Assembly: GCF_900157375.1 (NCBI RefSeq)
Contig: NZ_LT721901.1
Span: 924,365 to 988,364, forward strand
Source of the DNA: Mycobacterium rhizamassiliense
GTDB taxonomy: Bacteria; Actinomycetota; Actinomycetes; Mycobacteriales; Mycobacteriaceae
DNA length: 64,000 nt
Direction of reading: 5' to 3'
A program made the translations under genes and the position numbers. Under the pieces are notes generated by a model, which ran no database searches, was not told the origin of the DNA, and saw only the letters and a program-made list of their open reading frames with translations. Positions within the stretch are counted from its first letter, which is position 1; each line of letters starts with the position of its first letter. Positions 17,164 to 27,157 of this stretch are shown here, one piece after another.

Positions 17164-17472
17164 TCAGGTCACCTCGAAGCCGAGGCGCCGCGCCGCCCGG
17201 GCCTTTTGCCGGCTGGCGCGCAGCCGCCGCAACCGCTTCACCAGCATCGGATCGGCTGCCAGTGCCTCGGGCCGGTCAACCAGGGCGTTGAGCACTTGGT
17301 AGTAGCGGGTGGCCGACATCGAGAAGAGCTCTTTGATCGCGTCTTCCTTGACACCGGCGAATTTCCACCACTGGCGTTCGAACGCCAGGATGTCATGCTC
17401 GCGGCGGGTCAGGCCGTCGGCGATATCAGACTCGTCCCCCGATTGATTAGCCCGCGCCATGGCGCTGTCCAT
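17164..17472 (-). CDS. DUF3263 family protein (Rv0430-like)
   Basis: 102 residues, small and basic toward the end. It contains the conserved DUF3263 core LTRREHDILAFERQWWKFAG followed by FSMSATRYYQVLNALVDRPE, which resembles a helix-turn-helix and may bind DNA; no function is established that I know of. The ATG at 17472 was chosen over an upstream start at 17499 because the shorter product matches the length I recall for Rv0430, and a GGGGAAG-like ribosome site precedes it. It leads the virR-sodC-YbdK-LON group. Confidence 0.88.
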   Translation of the reverse strand: MDSAMARANQSGDESDIADGLTRREHDILAFERQWWKFAGVKEDAIKELFSMSATRYYQVLNALVDRPEALAADPMLVKRLRRLRASRQKARAARRLGFEVT

Positions 17473-17538
17473 ATCGCTTCCCCTGGACCCTTCCGGCAAA
17501 TTCCGTGTTGCTCGAATGACTTGACTTATATAGGGGCA

Positions 17539-17560
17539 TGTTTCGGCGAATATTGAAACA
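17539..17560. promoter_or_regulatory. inverted repeat in the Rv0430/def intergenic region
   Basis: TGTTTC and GAAACA separated by ten bases, embedded in an AT-rich stretch with TTGACTTATATA just upstream (17521-17532). It lies between the divergent DUF3263 and def genes, so it may be an operator. The 194-base region holds no other coding signal. Confidence 0.3.
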
Positions 17561-17652
17561 CGTCGCGAACCCTCAAGCGCTCATCCAGACCCGCGAGTCG
17601 GCCGATTGACTTCGATTGCCCGCCGCCGCGCAGGCCGCATCGCCCGCGCGCC

Positions 17653-17658
17653 TAAGCT
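17653..17658 (+). promoter_or_regulatory. -10 box of def (leaderless)
   Basis: TAAGCT fits TANNNT and ends eight bases before the def ATG, implying a leader of zero or about one base. Confidence 0.4.
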
Positions 17659-17666
17659 AGCCGACC

Positions 17667-18260
17667 ATGGCAGTCGTACCAATTCGCATCGTCGGAGATC
17701 CGGTCTTGCACACCCCGACAACGCCGGTGGCCGTCGCCGCCGACGGTTCGCTGCCCGCGGATCTGCCCGCCCTGATCGCCACCATGTACGACACGATGGA
17801 CGCCGCCCACGGCGTCGGGCTGGCCGCCAACCAGATCGGGCACGGGCTGCGGCTGTTCGTCTATGACTGCGCCGACGACCGCGGCCAGACCCAGCGGCGC
17901 CGCGGGGTAGTGATCAACCCGATCCTGGAAACCTCCGAGATCCCCGAGACCATGCCCGACCCTGGCGACGACGACGAGGGTTGCCTGTCGGTTCCGGGCG
18001 AGTCGTTCCCCACCGGCCGGGCGAAGTGGGCCCGGGTCACCGGCTTGGACGCCGACGGCAATCCGGTCACCATCGAGGGCAGTGACCTGTTCGCCCGGAT
18101 GCTGCAGCACGAGACCGGGCACCTCGACGGGTTCCTGTACGTGGACACCCTCATCGGCCGGCATGCCCGCGCGGCGAAACGCGCCGTCAAGTCCCACGGC
18201 TGGGGAGTCCCCGGGCTGTCGTGGATGCCGGGCGAGGAACCGGACCCGTTCGGCCACTGA
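17667..18260 (+). CDS. def: peptide deformylase
   Basis: 197 residues. It removes the formyl group from nascent protein N-termini using a metal held by one Cys and two His. All three motifs are present: [10 protein letters not shown] (motif 1), EGCLSVPG (motif 2, Cys ligand) and QHETGHLDG (motif 3, HExxH variant). The C-terminal extension to GEEPDPFGH is usual in mycobacteria. Its TGA overlaps the next start by one base (TGATG), coupling it to the GNAT gene and then xthA. Confidence 0.96.
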   Translation: MAVVPIRIVGDPVLHTPTTPVAVAADGSLPADLPALIATMYDTMDAAHGVGLAANQIGHGLRLFVYDCADDRGQTQRRRGVVINPILETSEIPETMPDPGDDDEGCLSVPGESFPTGRAKWARVTGLDADGNPVTIEGSDLFARMLQHETGHLDGFLYVDTLIGRHARAAKRAVKSHGWGVPGLSWMPGEEPDPFGH

Positions 18261-19012
18261 TGCTCTCGTGGCCGAACCTCGGCACCCGGGTCACGGTTCG
18301 CTACCGGCGGCCCGCCGGATCGGACCCGCCGCTCACCGACGCGGTCGGGCACCTGCTCGCGATCGATCCGATGGTCCGGGTGCGGACCAAGACAGGCGCC
18401 GTCGTCGAGTTCGCGCCCGCCGATGTGGTGGCGCTGCGGTCGCTGACCGACGCACCGGTGCGCACCTCGGCGATCCGGGCGCTCGAACACGCGGTCGCCG
18501 CGGCCCGGCCCGCGGCCGAACTGACCTGGCTGGACGGCTGGCTGCTGCGCGCCGACCCCGGCCCCGCCCTGTCGGTGAATTCGGCTATCCCACTGGATCT
18601 TTCGGCCCGGCTCACGGCGCTGCCCGGGATCGTCGACTGGTACGAGCGCCGCGGGCTGACGCCCCGGCTCGCCGTTCCCGACCGCCTGCTCGCACTGCCG
18701 CCGGCCCTGGTGAGCGAACGCACCGAGCGCGTGCTGGTGCGCGACGTTGCCGCCTCCTCGACCCAGGAGCCGCAGGATCCGCCCGCAGGTGCGACGGTCG
18801 CCGACGCGCCGGACGGCACTCGGTGGGTGGGACTTTCGGTTCCGAGTGAGGCCCTGTTGGCCTGGGGTGCGCGGTGCGGCGCGACCCGCGCTTACCTGGA
18901 AGTCGTCGACGACGACACCGCCGGTGTGAGCCTGGCCGAGTCGCTGGGTTTCCGGCTGCACCATCGTCGCCGCTACGTCACGGCGCGGCCCGGCGGCTGG
19001 GATACCGTCTAG
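18260..19012 (+). CDS. GNAT-family acetyltransferase with SH3-like N-domain (Rv0428c-like)
   Basis: 250 residues. An N-terminal barrel-like domain (WPNLGTRVTVRYRRPAG through ADVVALR, about residues 1-70) precedes a GNAT region ending in AYLEVVDDDTAGVSLAESL and GFRLHHRRRYV, the usual acetyl-CoA and terminal-strand region. It is clearly shorter than the roughly 300 residues I recall for Rv0428c. The missing part seems to fall near residues 160-190, where a GNAT core strand would be expected. ATG chosen from the TGATG overlap with def. Acyl acceptor unknown. Confidence 0.82.
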   Translation: MLSWPNLGTRVTVRYRRPAGSDPPLTDAVGHLLAIDPMVRVRTKTGAVVEFAPADVVALRSLTDAPVRTSAIRALEHAVAAARPAAELTWLDGWLLRADPGPALSVNSAIPLDLSARLTALPGIVDWYERRGLTPRLAVPDRLLALPPALVSERTERVLVRDVAASSTQEPQDPPAGATVADAPDGTRWVGLSVPSEALLAWGARCGATRAYLEVVDDDTAGVSLAESLGFRLHHRRRYVTARPGGWDTV

Positions 19013-19014
19013 CC

Positions 19015-19905
19015 ATGCCCGACGGGAGCTTGCGGCTAGCAACCTGGAATGTGAATTCGATTCGCACCCGCGTGGACCGCGTTGTCGACTGGCTCGCCCG
19101 CGGCGACGTCGACGTGCTGGCCATGCAGGAGACCAAGTGCTCCGACAGCCAATTCCCGACCCTGCCGTTTTTCGAGCTGGGCTACGAGGTGGCCCACGTC
19201 GGCTTCAATCAGTGGAACGGCGTGGCGATCGCCTCCCGCGTCGGCATCGAGGACGTGCAGATCGGATTCGACGGCCAGCCCAGCTGGAGCAGCAAGCCGG
19301 AGGTGGCCGCCACCGCGGAAGCCCGCGCCATCGGGGCCACCTGTGCCGGCGTCCGGGTGTGGAGCCTGTACGTACCCAACGGCCGCACCCTGGCCGATCC
19401 GCATTACACCTACAAGCTGGATTGGCTTGCCGCGCTGCGTGATACGGCGTCCGGCTGGCTGCGGGACGACCCCGCCTCACCGATCGCGTTGGTCGGCGAC
19501 TGGAACATCGCCCCCACCGACGACGACGTGTGGGACACCGAGTTCTTTGCCGGTGCCACGCACGTCTCCGAGCCGGAACGGCGGGCGTTCAACGCGATTG
19601 TCGACGCCCAATTCACCGACGTGGTAAGGCCTTTCACGCCGGGGCCGGGCGTCTACACCTACTGGGACTACACCCAGTTGCGGTTCCCCAAGCGGCAGGG
19701 CATGCGGATCGACTTCATCCTCGCGTCGCCGGGGCTGGCCGGACGGGTGACCGGCGCGCAGATCGTCCGCGACGAGCGCAAAGGCAAGGCGCCCAGCGAT
19801 CACGCGCCGGTTTTGGTCGATGTGAGCAAACCGAAAGCGGCTAAATTCCAGGGCGACTCCACGTTGTCTATGCGATTACAACGTGGCAGCATTTTCCCCT
19901 GTTAG
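19015..19905 (+). CDS. xthA: exodeoxyribonuclease III
   Basis: 296 residues. An apurinic/apyrimidinic endonuclease and 3'-5' exonuclease of base-excision repair. Family motifs are LRLATWNVNSIRTR (metal-binding Asn), LAMQETKCSD (catalytic Glu), VGDWNIAPTD (Asp/Asn pair) and SDHAPVLVD (C-terminal Asp-His). It starts two bases after the GNAT stop; a TACCGT hexamer six bases upstream of the ATG could also give a leaderless transcript. The last 20 residues (after SKPKAAKFQ) extend beyond the usual end. Confidence 0.95.
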   Translation: MPDGSLRLATWNVNSIRTRVDRVVDWLARGDVDVLAMQETKCSDSQFPTLPFFELGYEVAHVGFNQWNGVAIASRVGIEDVQIGFDGQPSWSSKPEVAATAEARAIGATCAGVRVWSLYVPNGRTLADPHYTYKLDWLAALRDTASGWLRDDPASPIALVGDWNIAPTDDDVWDTEFFAGATHVSEPERRAFNAIVDAQFTDVVRPFTPGPGVYTYWDYTQLRFPKRQGMRIDFILASPGLAGRVTGAQIVRDERKGKAPSDHAPVLVDVSKPKAAKFQGDSTLSMRLQRGSIFPC

Positions 19906-20003
19906 ATGTGTGATCAATTTGCGTCATAGCCGTTAACTTTGCGTTCAACGGGTATACATGTTGACACGCGATTTGCGACGAGCGACGAAGTCCAGGAGTC
20001 ATC

Positions 20004-20453
20004 ATGAGTGTCGTCGGAGGGGCAATCCGCAACGTGGGGAAGACGGTCAACCGTGCGGCCGACGCAACCACGGCCGCCGCCGGCGCTGTGGGCGGAGCAG
20101 CGGTCAACGGGGTCGTCGGCGGGGTCACCGGAGCGGCCGAGGGCATCAAGCGCGGAATCAGTTCGGGCAGCCACTCGACGCCCGCCGCCGCATTGGCGAT
20201 CGGCGCCCTCGGTGTTGCCGGGCTGGTCGAATGGCCGTTGCTGCTGGCGGTCGGCGGCAGCGCGCTGCTGCTGCGCAGGCTGAGCCAGAAACCCGAACCG
20301 CGGGCGAAGGCGAACCTCAAGCCGGTGCCGACCGAGCCCGCCTCGGAAAACTCGGCGAAGAAGTCCGCTCCGCGTAAGACGCCCGCGAAGTCGACGGCCA
20401 AGAAGGCCACCGGTCGTCGGGCCGGCACCGCCGAGCTGCGCAGCACCAACTAA
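20004..20453 (+). CDS. small membrane-associated protein with Lys/Ala-rich tail (Rv0426c-like)
   Basis: 149 residues, not functionally known. The N-terminal half is Ala/Gly-rich (TTAAAGAVGGAAVNGVVGG). One hydrophobic hairpin follows with the signature GLVEWPLLLAVGGSALLL (about residues 74-91). The C-terminal third is rich in Lys, Ala and Pro (KKSAPRKTPAKSTAKKATGR), like a histone H1-type nucleic-acid-binding tail. In M. tuberculosis the comparable gene neighbours the P-type ATPase ctpH; here ctpH is absent and a terminator follows directly. The 98 bases upstream hold TATACA at 19953-19958 and TTGACA at 19961-19966. SD: CAGGAG. Confidence 0.75.
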   Translation: MSVVGGAIRNVGKTVNRAADATTAAAGAVGGAAVNGVVGGVTGAAEGIKRGISSGSHSTPAAALAIGALGVAGLVEWPLLLAVGGSALLLRRLSQKPEPRAKANLKPVPTEPASENSAKKSAPRKTPAKSTAKKATGRRAGTAELRSTN

Positions 20454-20454
20454 C

Positions 20455-20483
20455 CAGGTCCCCGGCGGGGACCTGCGTGTTTT
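20455..20483 (+). terminator. intrinsic terminator after the Rv0426c-like gene
   Basis: A perfect nine-base stem (CAGGTCCCC, loop GGC, GGGGACCTG) begins two bases after the stop codon and is followed by CGTGTTTT. Strong Rho-independent terminators are uncommon in mycobacteria, which makes this one notable. Confidence 0.7.
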
Positions 20484-20489
20484 CGGTGG

Positions 20490-20768
20490 TCAGCCAGCCG
20501 CTTGGCGGTAGGCCCGGTGCGGGCGCTGCGGCGATTGGGGCCGCGGACGGTGTGAACCGTGTGCTGACGGGTCCGGACAGACCGGACGCCGCGGACCGGG
20601 CGCAACCCGGGCAACCAGGCGCGAGGCGCGGCCGCGGGGCTGGTCGTCGTGCCGGATCTCGACGACCCCCACCCGCCACAGCAGCGCATAAAGTTCGTTT
20701 AGGGGCACGCACAGGATGGATACAAACGAGGAAACTATCGGATCGGCCAGGTTATCGGTCGTCGACAT
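20490..20768 (-). CDS. possible small ORF in the ctpH gap (doubtful)
   Basis: 92 codons from ATG at 20768. The first half reads protein-like (MSTTDNLADPIVSSF, then a short hydrophobic stretch ending NELYALLWRVGVVEIR); the second half is Arg/Pro-rich and looks like antisense noise. No good ribosome site. The opposite strand holds an alternative 38-codon ORF (20716-20832) whose stop overlaps the next start. Beyond these and the terminator I see nothing else in the 378 bases between 20454 and 20831, and no piece of a P-type ATPase. Confidence 0.25.
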   Translation of the reverse strand: MSTTDNLADPIVSSFVSILCVPLNELYALLWRVGVVEIRHDDQPRGRASRLVARVAPGPRRPVCPDPSAHGSHRPRPQSPQRPHRAYRQAAG

Positions 20769-20831
20769 AATTCCGACGTTGACGGCATCACCCGGCGCGA
20801 CGGGAAACCTAAAGTTACTGAAAGGCAAATG

Positions 20832-21107
20832 ATGGCGGAAAAGAAAACTCGCCGAACAACGTCGCAGGCGGACGCCGTAGAGAAGGTCCGCGAGGGCGAA
20901 ACGTTCATCCTGAACCTGCCGATAGTCGGTCAAACCGAGATTCCGCGCCCCGAACAGCTGGCCTATTACGGCGGCTTGGCGGCCTTGGCCGCCCTCGAAC
21001 TCATCGATTGGCCCGTCGCGCTGGTCATTGCCGCCGGGCACGTGCTGGCCAGCAATCACCACAACAAGCTCCTCGAGGAGCTTGGCGAGGCGATGGAAGA
21101 GATCTAG
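20832..21107 (+). CDS. small membrane-associated protein (Rv0424c-like)
   Basis: 91 residues. A charged N-terminus (AEKKTRRTTSQADAVEKVRE) is followed by LPIVGQTEIPRPEQL and one hydrophobic segment (LAALAALELIDWPVALVIAA), ending in a charged helix. The hydrophobic segment carries the same E-x(1-2)-WP-x-x-L pattern as the neighbour at 20004, suggesting related membrane modules. Function unknown. The second of two adjacent ATG codons was chosen because GAAAGG then lies six bases upstream, and it gives the 91 residues I recall for Rv0424c. Confidence 0.78.
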   Translation: MAEKKTRRTTSQADAVEKVREGETFILNLPIVGQTEIPRPEQLAYYGGLAALAALELIDWPVALVIAAGHVLASNHHNKLLEELGEAMEEI

Positions 21108-21219
21108 CGGGCGGGGCGTTGCGGATCGGTCAAGTTTTCGTTATCTGGACAACGGCCGCGCGACCGTCTGGCACGAATGGTCCCTCGTGGGGGTAACGTC
21201 GCGTGCGGACCATCCACCA

Positions 21220-21308
21220 AACGCGGGAGCGCAATCCATATGCGCTGAGAGGACGGCTCGGAGCCGTCGACCGTAAGAACCTGACCGGGTAATGCCGGCG
21301 TAGGGAGA
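21220..21308 (+). ncRNA. TPP riboswitch (THI element) of thiC
   Basis: The thi-box consensus is clear: a P1 5' strand ACGCGGGAG, then GCGCTGAGAGG (pyrimidine-sensor CUGAGA), a variable hairpin (GACGGCTCGGAGCCGTC), then ACCGTAAGAACCTGACCGGG and TAATGCCGGCGTAGGGAG (pyrophosphate helix and P1 3' strand). The closing GGGAG is also the Shine-Dalgarno for the ATG at 21315, so ligand binding should hide the ribosome site: translational control. No terminator hairpin follows. Confidence 0.92.
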
Positions 21309-21311
21309 TGA

Positions 21312-23784
<2,473 letters not shown>

Positions 23785-23788
<4 letters not shown>

Positions 23789-24402
23789 ATCTCGAGGAGA
23801 TCGCCGGCGTCGCGCACGAGCCCGCGGGCACACCGCAAGGCGTGGTGGTGCTCACGCATGGTGCCGGCGGTGATCGGGATTCCGAACTGCTGCAACGGAT
23901 TTGCGATGAATGGGCGCGGCGCGGCTGGTTGGCCGTGCGCTACAACCTGCCCTACCGACGGCGTCGGCCGAAAGGCCCGCCGTCCGGCTCGGCCGCCGCC
24001 GATCGCGCCGGGATCGCCGGGGCAATCGCCGTGTGCCGCAAGCTCGCCGACGGCCCGCTGATCGCCGGCGGGCATTCATACGGCGGCCGCCAGACATCGA
24101 TGGCGATCGCCGCCGGCGAAGCCACCGTGGACGTGTTGACGCTGTTCTCCTATCCGGTGCACCCGCCTGGCAAGCCGGAACGCCGCCGCACCGAACACCT
24201 GCCCGATATCGCCGTGCCCACCGTGTTCACCCATGGCACCTCGGACCCGTTCGGCACCATCGACGAACTGCGCGAGGCAGTGGCGTTGATCGCGGCACCC
24301 ACCGAGGTCGTCGAAATCACCGGTGCCCGCCACGACTTGCGCTCGAAGACGTTCGACGTACCCACGCTGGCCGTCGACGCGGCGCTGCGGCTAGCGCGCT
24401 GA
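23785..24402 (+). CDS. alpha/beta hydrolase (Rv0421c-like, KANL3/Tex30-type)
   Basis: 205 residues, compact alpha/beta hydrolase without a lid. It has an oxyanion-hole segment LTHGAGGDRDS, nucleophile elbow GGHSYGGRQ (Ser), late acid in THGTSDPFG and catalytic His in GARHDLRSK. Most like the small cytosolic dienelactone-hydrolase/Tex30 group; substrate unknown. Its ATG overlaps the thiD stop (ATGA), so it is the third gene of the riboswitch-controlled unit, although no thiamine step is known to need it. It could salvage a thiamine-related ester or amide (inference). Confidence 0.85.
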
Positions 24403-24406
24403 CGCG

Positions 24407-24661
24407 CTACTGTCCCGGCGCCCCGCAGGTGCTCGGCAGCAGCAGGACCACGGGCCACAACACCGTCGCCTCGCCGAACGCGATTTCCCCGCCCGAGGGC
24501 AGCACCGCTTTCCATTGGGCTTCCAGTTCGCTGACCTTGTCAGGGTGCACGACGGTCCAGAAGAATCCAAAGGCGAGGTAGGGCAATGTGAGCCATAGCG
24601 TGAACTCGATGAGCGCTTGGACCGACACTGGATGCGCAAGCATTCGCCGGATGAAGGTCAT
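24407..24661 (-). CDS. small two-helix membrane protein
   Basis: 84 residues. Two hydrophobic segments (ALIEFTLWLTLPYLAFGFFW and ATVLWPVVLLLPSTC) flank a polar loop that begins HPDKVSELE. Unknown function. The pattern LPYxxxGxxW, HxDxxxxxx, WPVxL, Cys recurs in the divergent neighbour at 24689, so the two look like paralogues. Ends four bases from the convergent hydrolase gene. Confidence 0.7.
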   Translation of the reverse strand: MTFIRRMLAHPVSVQALIEFTLWLTLPYLAFGFFWTVVHPDKVSELEAQWKAVLPSGGEIAFGEATVLWPVVLLLPSTCGAPGQ

Positions 24662-24688
24662 TTTCGAAACGTACCGGTTGAAAAGGGG

Positions 24689-24922
24689 GTGCGGTACTTG
24701 ATCACCAAGCTGCGGCAGTTTCTGAACTACGAGATGACAGTGGCCGAGTGGATAGCCCTGGGGGTGCTACTGGGCATTCCGTATGGCATCGCCGGGTTGA
24801 TTTGGTCGTCGACCCACTCCGACCATCTGCGTGGAATGCACGGCGCAGACCTGGTCGTGTCGTTCCTCGGCTCGATCGTTTCCTGGCCGGTCCTGCTGTT
24901 CTCCAACGTGTGCATGACGTAA
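24689..24922 (+). CDS. small two-helix membrane protein, paralogue of the divergent neighbour
   Basis: 77 residues from a GTG at 24689 (ATG at 24734 is an alternative). Layout as in the neighbour: TVAEWIALGVLLGIPYGIAG with a following LIWSSTHSDHL, then FLGSIVSWPVLLFSNVC. Two predicted helices with the loop between. Only 27 bases separate the two divergent starts; AAAAGGGG lies directly before the GTG. Unknown function; could form a heteromer with its twin (inference). Confidence 0.62.
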   Translation: MRYLITKLRQFLNYEMTVAEWIALGVLLGIPYGIAGLIWSSTHSDHLRGMHGADLVVSFLGSIVSWPVLLFSNVCMT

Positions 24923-24987
24923 GCCGCCGATGCCAATTGCCGAACGGGGCCACGACACGACGGTCGCGGCCCCGCGCAAAATCCGGC

Positions 24988-25014
24988 GCCTGGGCGACAA
25001 ACTGGCGCCCAGGC
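24988..25014. terminator. stem-loop between convergent genes
   Basis: Nine-base perfect stem GCCTGGGCG / CGCCCAGGC with a nine-base loop, in the 120-base gap between two convergent genes. A second weaker stem (GGGGCC / GGCCCC, 24946-24973) precedes it. No T-run, so if it terminates it would be of the L-shaped type and could serve both directions. Confidence 0.45.
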
Positions 25015-25042
25015 CGGCCGAAATAGGTAGAGCGACAGGCGG

Positions 25043-25507
25043 TTACGCCGCGAACGCGGCCGCAACCGGCTGGTCGACGGTGAGCACCACCGCGGGCGGT
25101 GCACTTGAACTCGTCTGCACCTGAGGCTGGTTCACGGCTGCGATGCCCACGATGATCCCGTAGATGATGCCCAGGACGATGGCGATCGCACCGATGATGA
25201 TGCCGGCGAGCGCCAGGCCGCGGCCGCCCTCCCCGGTCTTCTTGATCTGGTTCAGCGCGATGAAGCCGAAGATCAGCCCCAGGATCGGTCCGATGCCGCA
25301 CAGCCAGCCCAACAGCGAGGACACCAACGACGCGATGGCCAGGGTGTTGGTTCCGGCGGCCGGTTGCCCGGGCGGCGGGTAACCCGGCCCAGGTGGCGGG
25401 TAACCGGGACCTGGCGGCGGGTAGTCACCCGGGGGCGGCGGGGGGTAGTTAGGCGGTTGGGTAGTCACCCGGGGGCGGCGGGGGGTAGTTAGGCGGTTGC
25501 TCGTCAA
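25043..25507 (-). CDS. DUF4190 membrane protein with Pro/Gly/Tyr-rich N-terminus
   Basis: 154 residues from a TTG that stands five bases after a perfect AGGAGG (25513-25518). An N-terminal Pro-rich region has repeats of the type YPPPGPG, and two membrane helices follow (ASLVSSLLGWLCGIGPILG and LALAGIIIGAIAIVLGIIYG) flanking the DUF4190 loop IALNQIKKTGEGGRG. Function unknown; mycobacteria have many such envelope proteins. A 40-bp tandem duplication lies in codons 3-29. Only with it does the TTG frame run into the DUF4190 frame. GTG at 25468 inside the repeat (MTTQPPNYPPPPPG) is a second possible start. Confidence 0.78.
   Translation of the reverse strand: MTSNRLTTPRRPRVTTQPPNYPPPPPGDYPPPGPGYPPPGPGYPPPGQPAAGTNTLAIASLVSSLLGWLCGIGPILGLIFGFIALNQIKKTGEGGRGLALAGIIIGAIAIVLGIIYGIIVGIAAVNQPQVQTSSSAPPAVVLTVDQPVAAAFAA
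25419..25499. repeat. 40-bp tandem duplication at the 5' end of the DUF4190 gene
   Basis: Two consecutive copies of a 40-base unit (offset identity runs from 25419 to 25499 without a mismatch). As 40 is not a multiple of three, the second copy is read in a different frame from the first. One copy encodes a NRLTTPRRPRVTT-type string, the other QPPNYPPPPPGDYP. Confidence 0.9.
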
Positions 25508-25585
25508 GGAAGCCTCCTCGTCAGGGGTCAAGTCGCCCACACTCTACGCTGCGGCTGGGGGCTTGTCGCCCAATAAAATCTCGGC

Positions 25586-27043
25586 TCACACGGGGTAGCG
25601 GGAGTAGCACGCGTCCATGTTGCCGGCCACCCCGCCGCGGAACGCCGAGATGCGGGTGAAGCCGGCCGGCACGCTGGTGCCGTCGGCGTCGCTGGCAACC
25701 ATGCGGTTGGTGAGCAGGCCCGCAACGGCCTCGTCGAGGTCGCCTGCGGTCAGCAATAGCTCGTTGTGCGAGGGCGTGTCGATCGGTTCGGCCATCTTGC
25801 GGTGCACCACACCGGTCAGGCACGCGGTTCGCAGCGCCGTCCACGGGCTCTGCATCGGCAGGCCGCGCTCGTGCTGCACCGCCAGCGCGTATCTCGACAT
25901 CACGATCGACAGTGCGGTGTCGTCGCCCTGCGGCAGTGTGTGTTCGCTCTCGCTGGACACCTTGCCCATCGCCGCCAGCCCGGGCAGGTCCACCACGATG
26001 GTGTTGGTGCTCGGGCAGTAGGACGCCGGCGGGCTGGGTTTCGCGTCGGGGCAATTGGCCTGCTTGTAGGAAATTGTCGGCGCACTCTTGGGCGAGAACA
26101 CCTTTCCCAACAACTCCATCAGCGTGGACAGGGTGTCCTCGTTGATCGTGACCTCACCGGTCTCCTGGTCGCCGTTGGTGTCGACCTGCAGCGCGGTCGG
26201 TAGGTCGCCGCGGCGTTGCGTGATCTCCTGCTTGTTGATCCTCGCGCAGGCCGAGGCACCCGTGATGAAACCCATTTGGAAGGCGCCGATCCGGTCCAGC
26301 GCCGTCCCATGCTCGTCGTCGTTCTGGGTATCGGCGTCCAGCACCGGGTCGCGGGTGGTGATGATCCCGGCCAACACGTGATCGAGCCCGTCGGCGGTGC
26401 TCAACGTGAAGCGCGGGGACTTGCCGGAGGCGACCCAGTACAGATAGACGCCGGCGAAGCAATCGGCCTGCTGCTCACGGACGATCGTCGGATCCGATCT
26501 GGTCACCAGCTTGGACATCTGCTGCAACGCGTGCCCGAACTCGTGTGCCAACACGCCCGTGACGGACATGTCGCCGAAATAGCGTTCCGCGATGGGCATG
26601 AAAACGCCGCGATCCCAGGCGATCAAGTTGCAGCGCCCGGTGAAGAAGGCGTTGACGAGCTTATAGGTCTGTTCGCGGCAAACAATCGGACTGCTCCGGT
26701 CGTTGGAGTCGTAGGACACCAGCTTGCTGACCGGGACGAAGGATCCCTTCAGCGATTGGCTGTAGACGGATTTCCAGTAATCCTGAATGTCGTTTACCGA
26801 AAGCAATGCCAGCTTGTCGATTTGCCCGTTGTCGGTGTTGACCACCGTGCCGTTCGGCGCCGGCGCGTTCGAACGGATGCCGCTGGGACCGTTGGTCGCA
26901 GGTAGATCAGCCACCCGGAACGGGTCGTTGAGCATCGACAGCGCGTGGCCCTGGGTGACCGTGCTGCAGCCCGCGACAATGAGTACCGCCGTTGCGCAGA
27001 CGACGGCCGCCTGCAAGCGTCGGGCGCGCCCTCGGTTCTTCAT
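25586..27043 (-). CDS. lpqM: lipoprotein zinc metallopeptidase LpqM
   Basis: 485 residues. A signal peptide with lipobox IVAGC (lipidated Cys26) anchors it to the outer face of the membrane. A zincin motif HEFGH lies near residues 167-171, preceded by SVTGVLA and followed by a downstream acidic segment EQQADCFAGVYLYWVASG that probably supplies the third zinc ligand, as in neutral zinc metallopeptidases (YpfJ-like). LpqM of M. smegmatis has been linked to conjugal DNA transfer, as I recall. ATG 27043 was chosen for the GAGG six bases upstream; 27055 is possible. It stands alone, 114 bases from the peptidase gene behind it. Confidence 0.9.
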   Translation of the reverse strand: MKNRGRARRLQAAVVCATAVLIVAGCSTVTQGHALSMLNDPFRVADLPATNGPSGIRSNAPAPNGTVVNTDNGQIDKLALLSVNDIQDYWKSVYSQSLKGSFVPVSKLVSYDSNDRSSPIVCREQTYKLVNAFFTGRCNLIAWDRGVFMPIAERYFGDMSVTGVLAHEFGHALQQMSKLVTRSDPTIVREQQADCFAGVYLYWVASGKSPRFTLSTADGLDHVLAGIITTRDPVLDADTQNDDEHGTALDRIGAFQMGFITGASACARINKQEITQRRGDLPTALQVDTNGDQETGEVTINEDTLSTLMELLGKVFSPKSAPTISYKQANCPDAKPSPPASYCPSTNTIVVDLPGLAAMGKVSSESEHTLPQGDDTALSIVMSRYALAVQHERGLPMQSPWTALRTACLTGVVHRKMAEPIDTPSHNELLLTAGDLDEAVAGLLTNRMVASDADGTSVPAGFTRISAFRGGVAGNMDACYSRYPV

Positions 27044-27157
27044 GGCCAACCTCATCCCGACTAGGTCCGAAGCTTTCAGGCGTAGCAAAAATGCGAATCC
27101 AGCAAACCATATAAACCCGAAACGGGTCTACCAGTTTGAGATGCGGCGAACTCGCCG

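Noticed and set aside
25419..25499. Possible CRISPR or VNTR array
   Set aside because: Only two adjacent 40-bp copies without spacers, inside a coding region.
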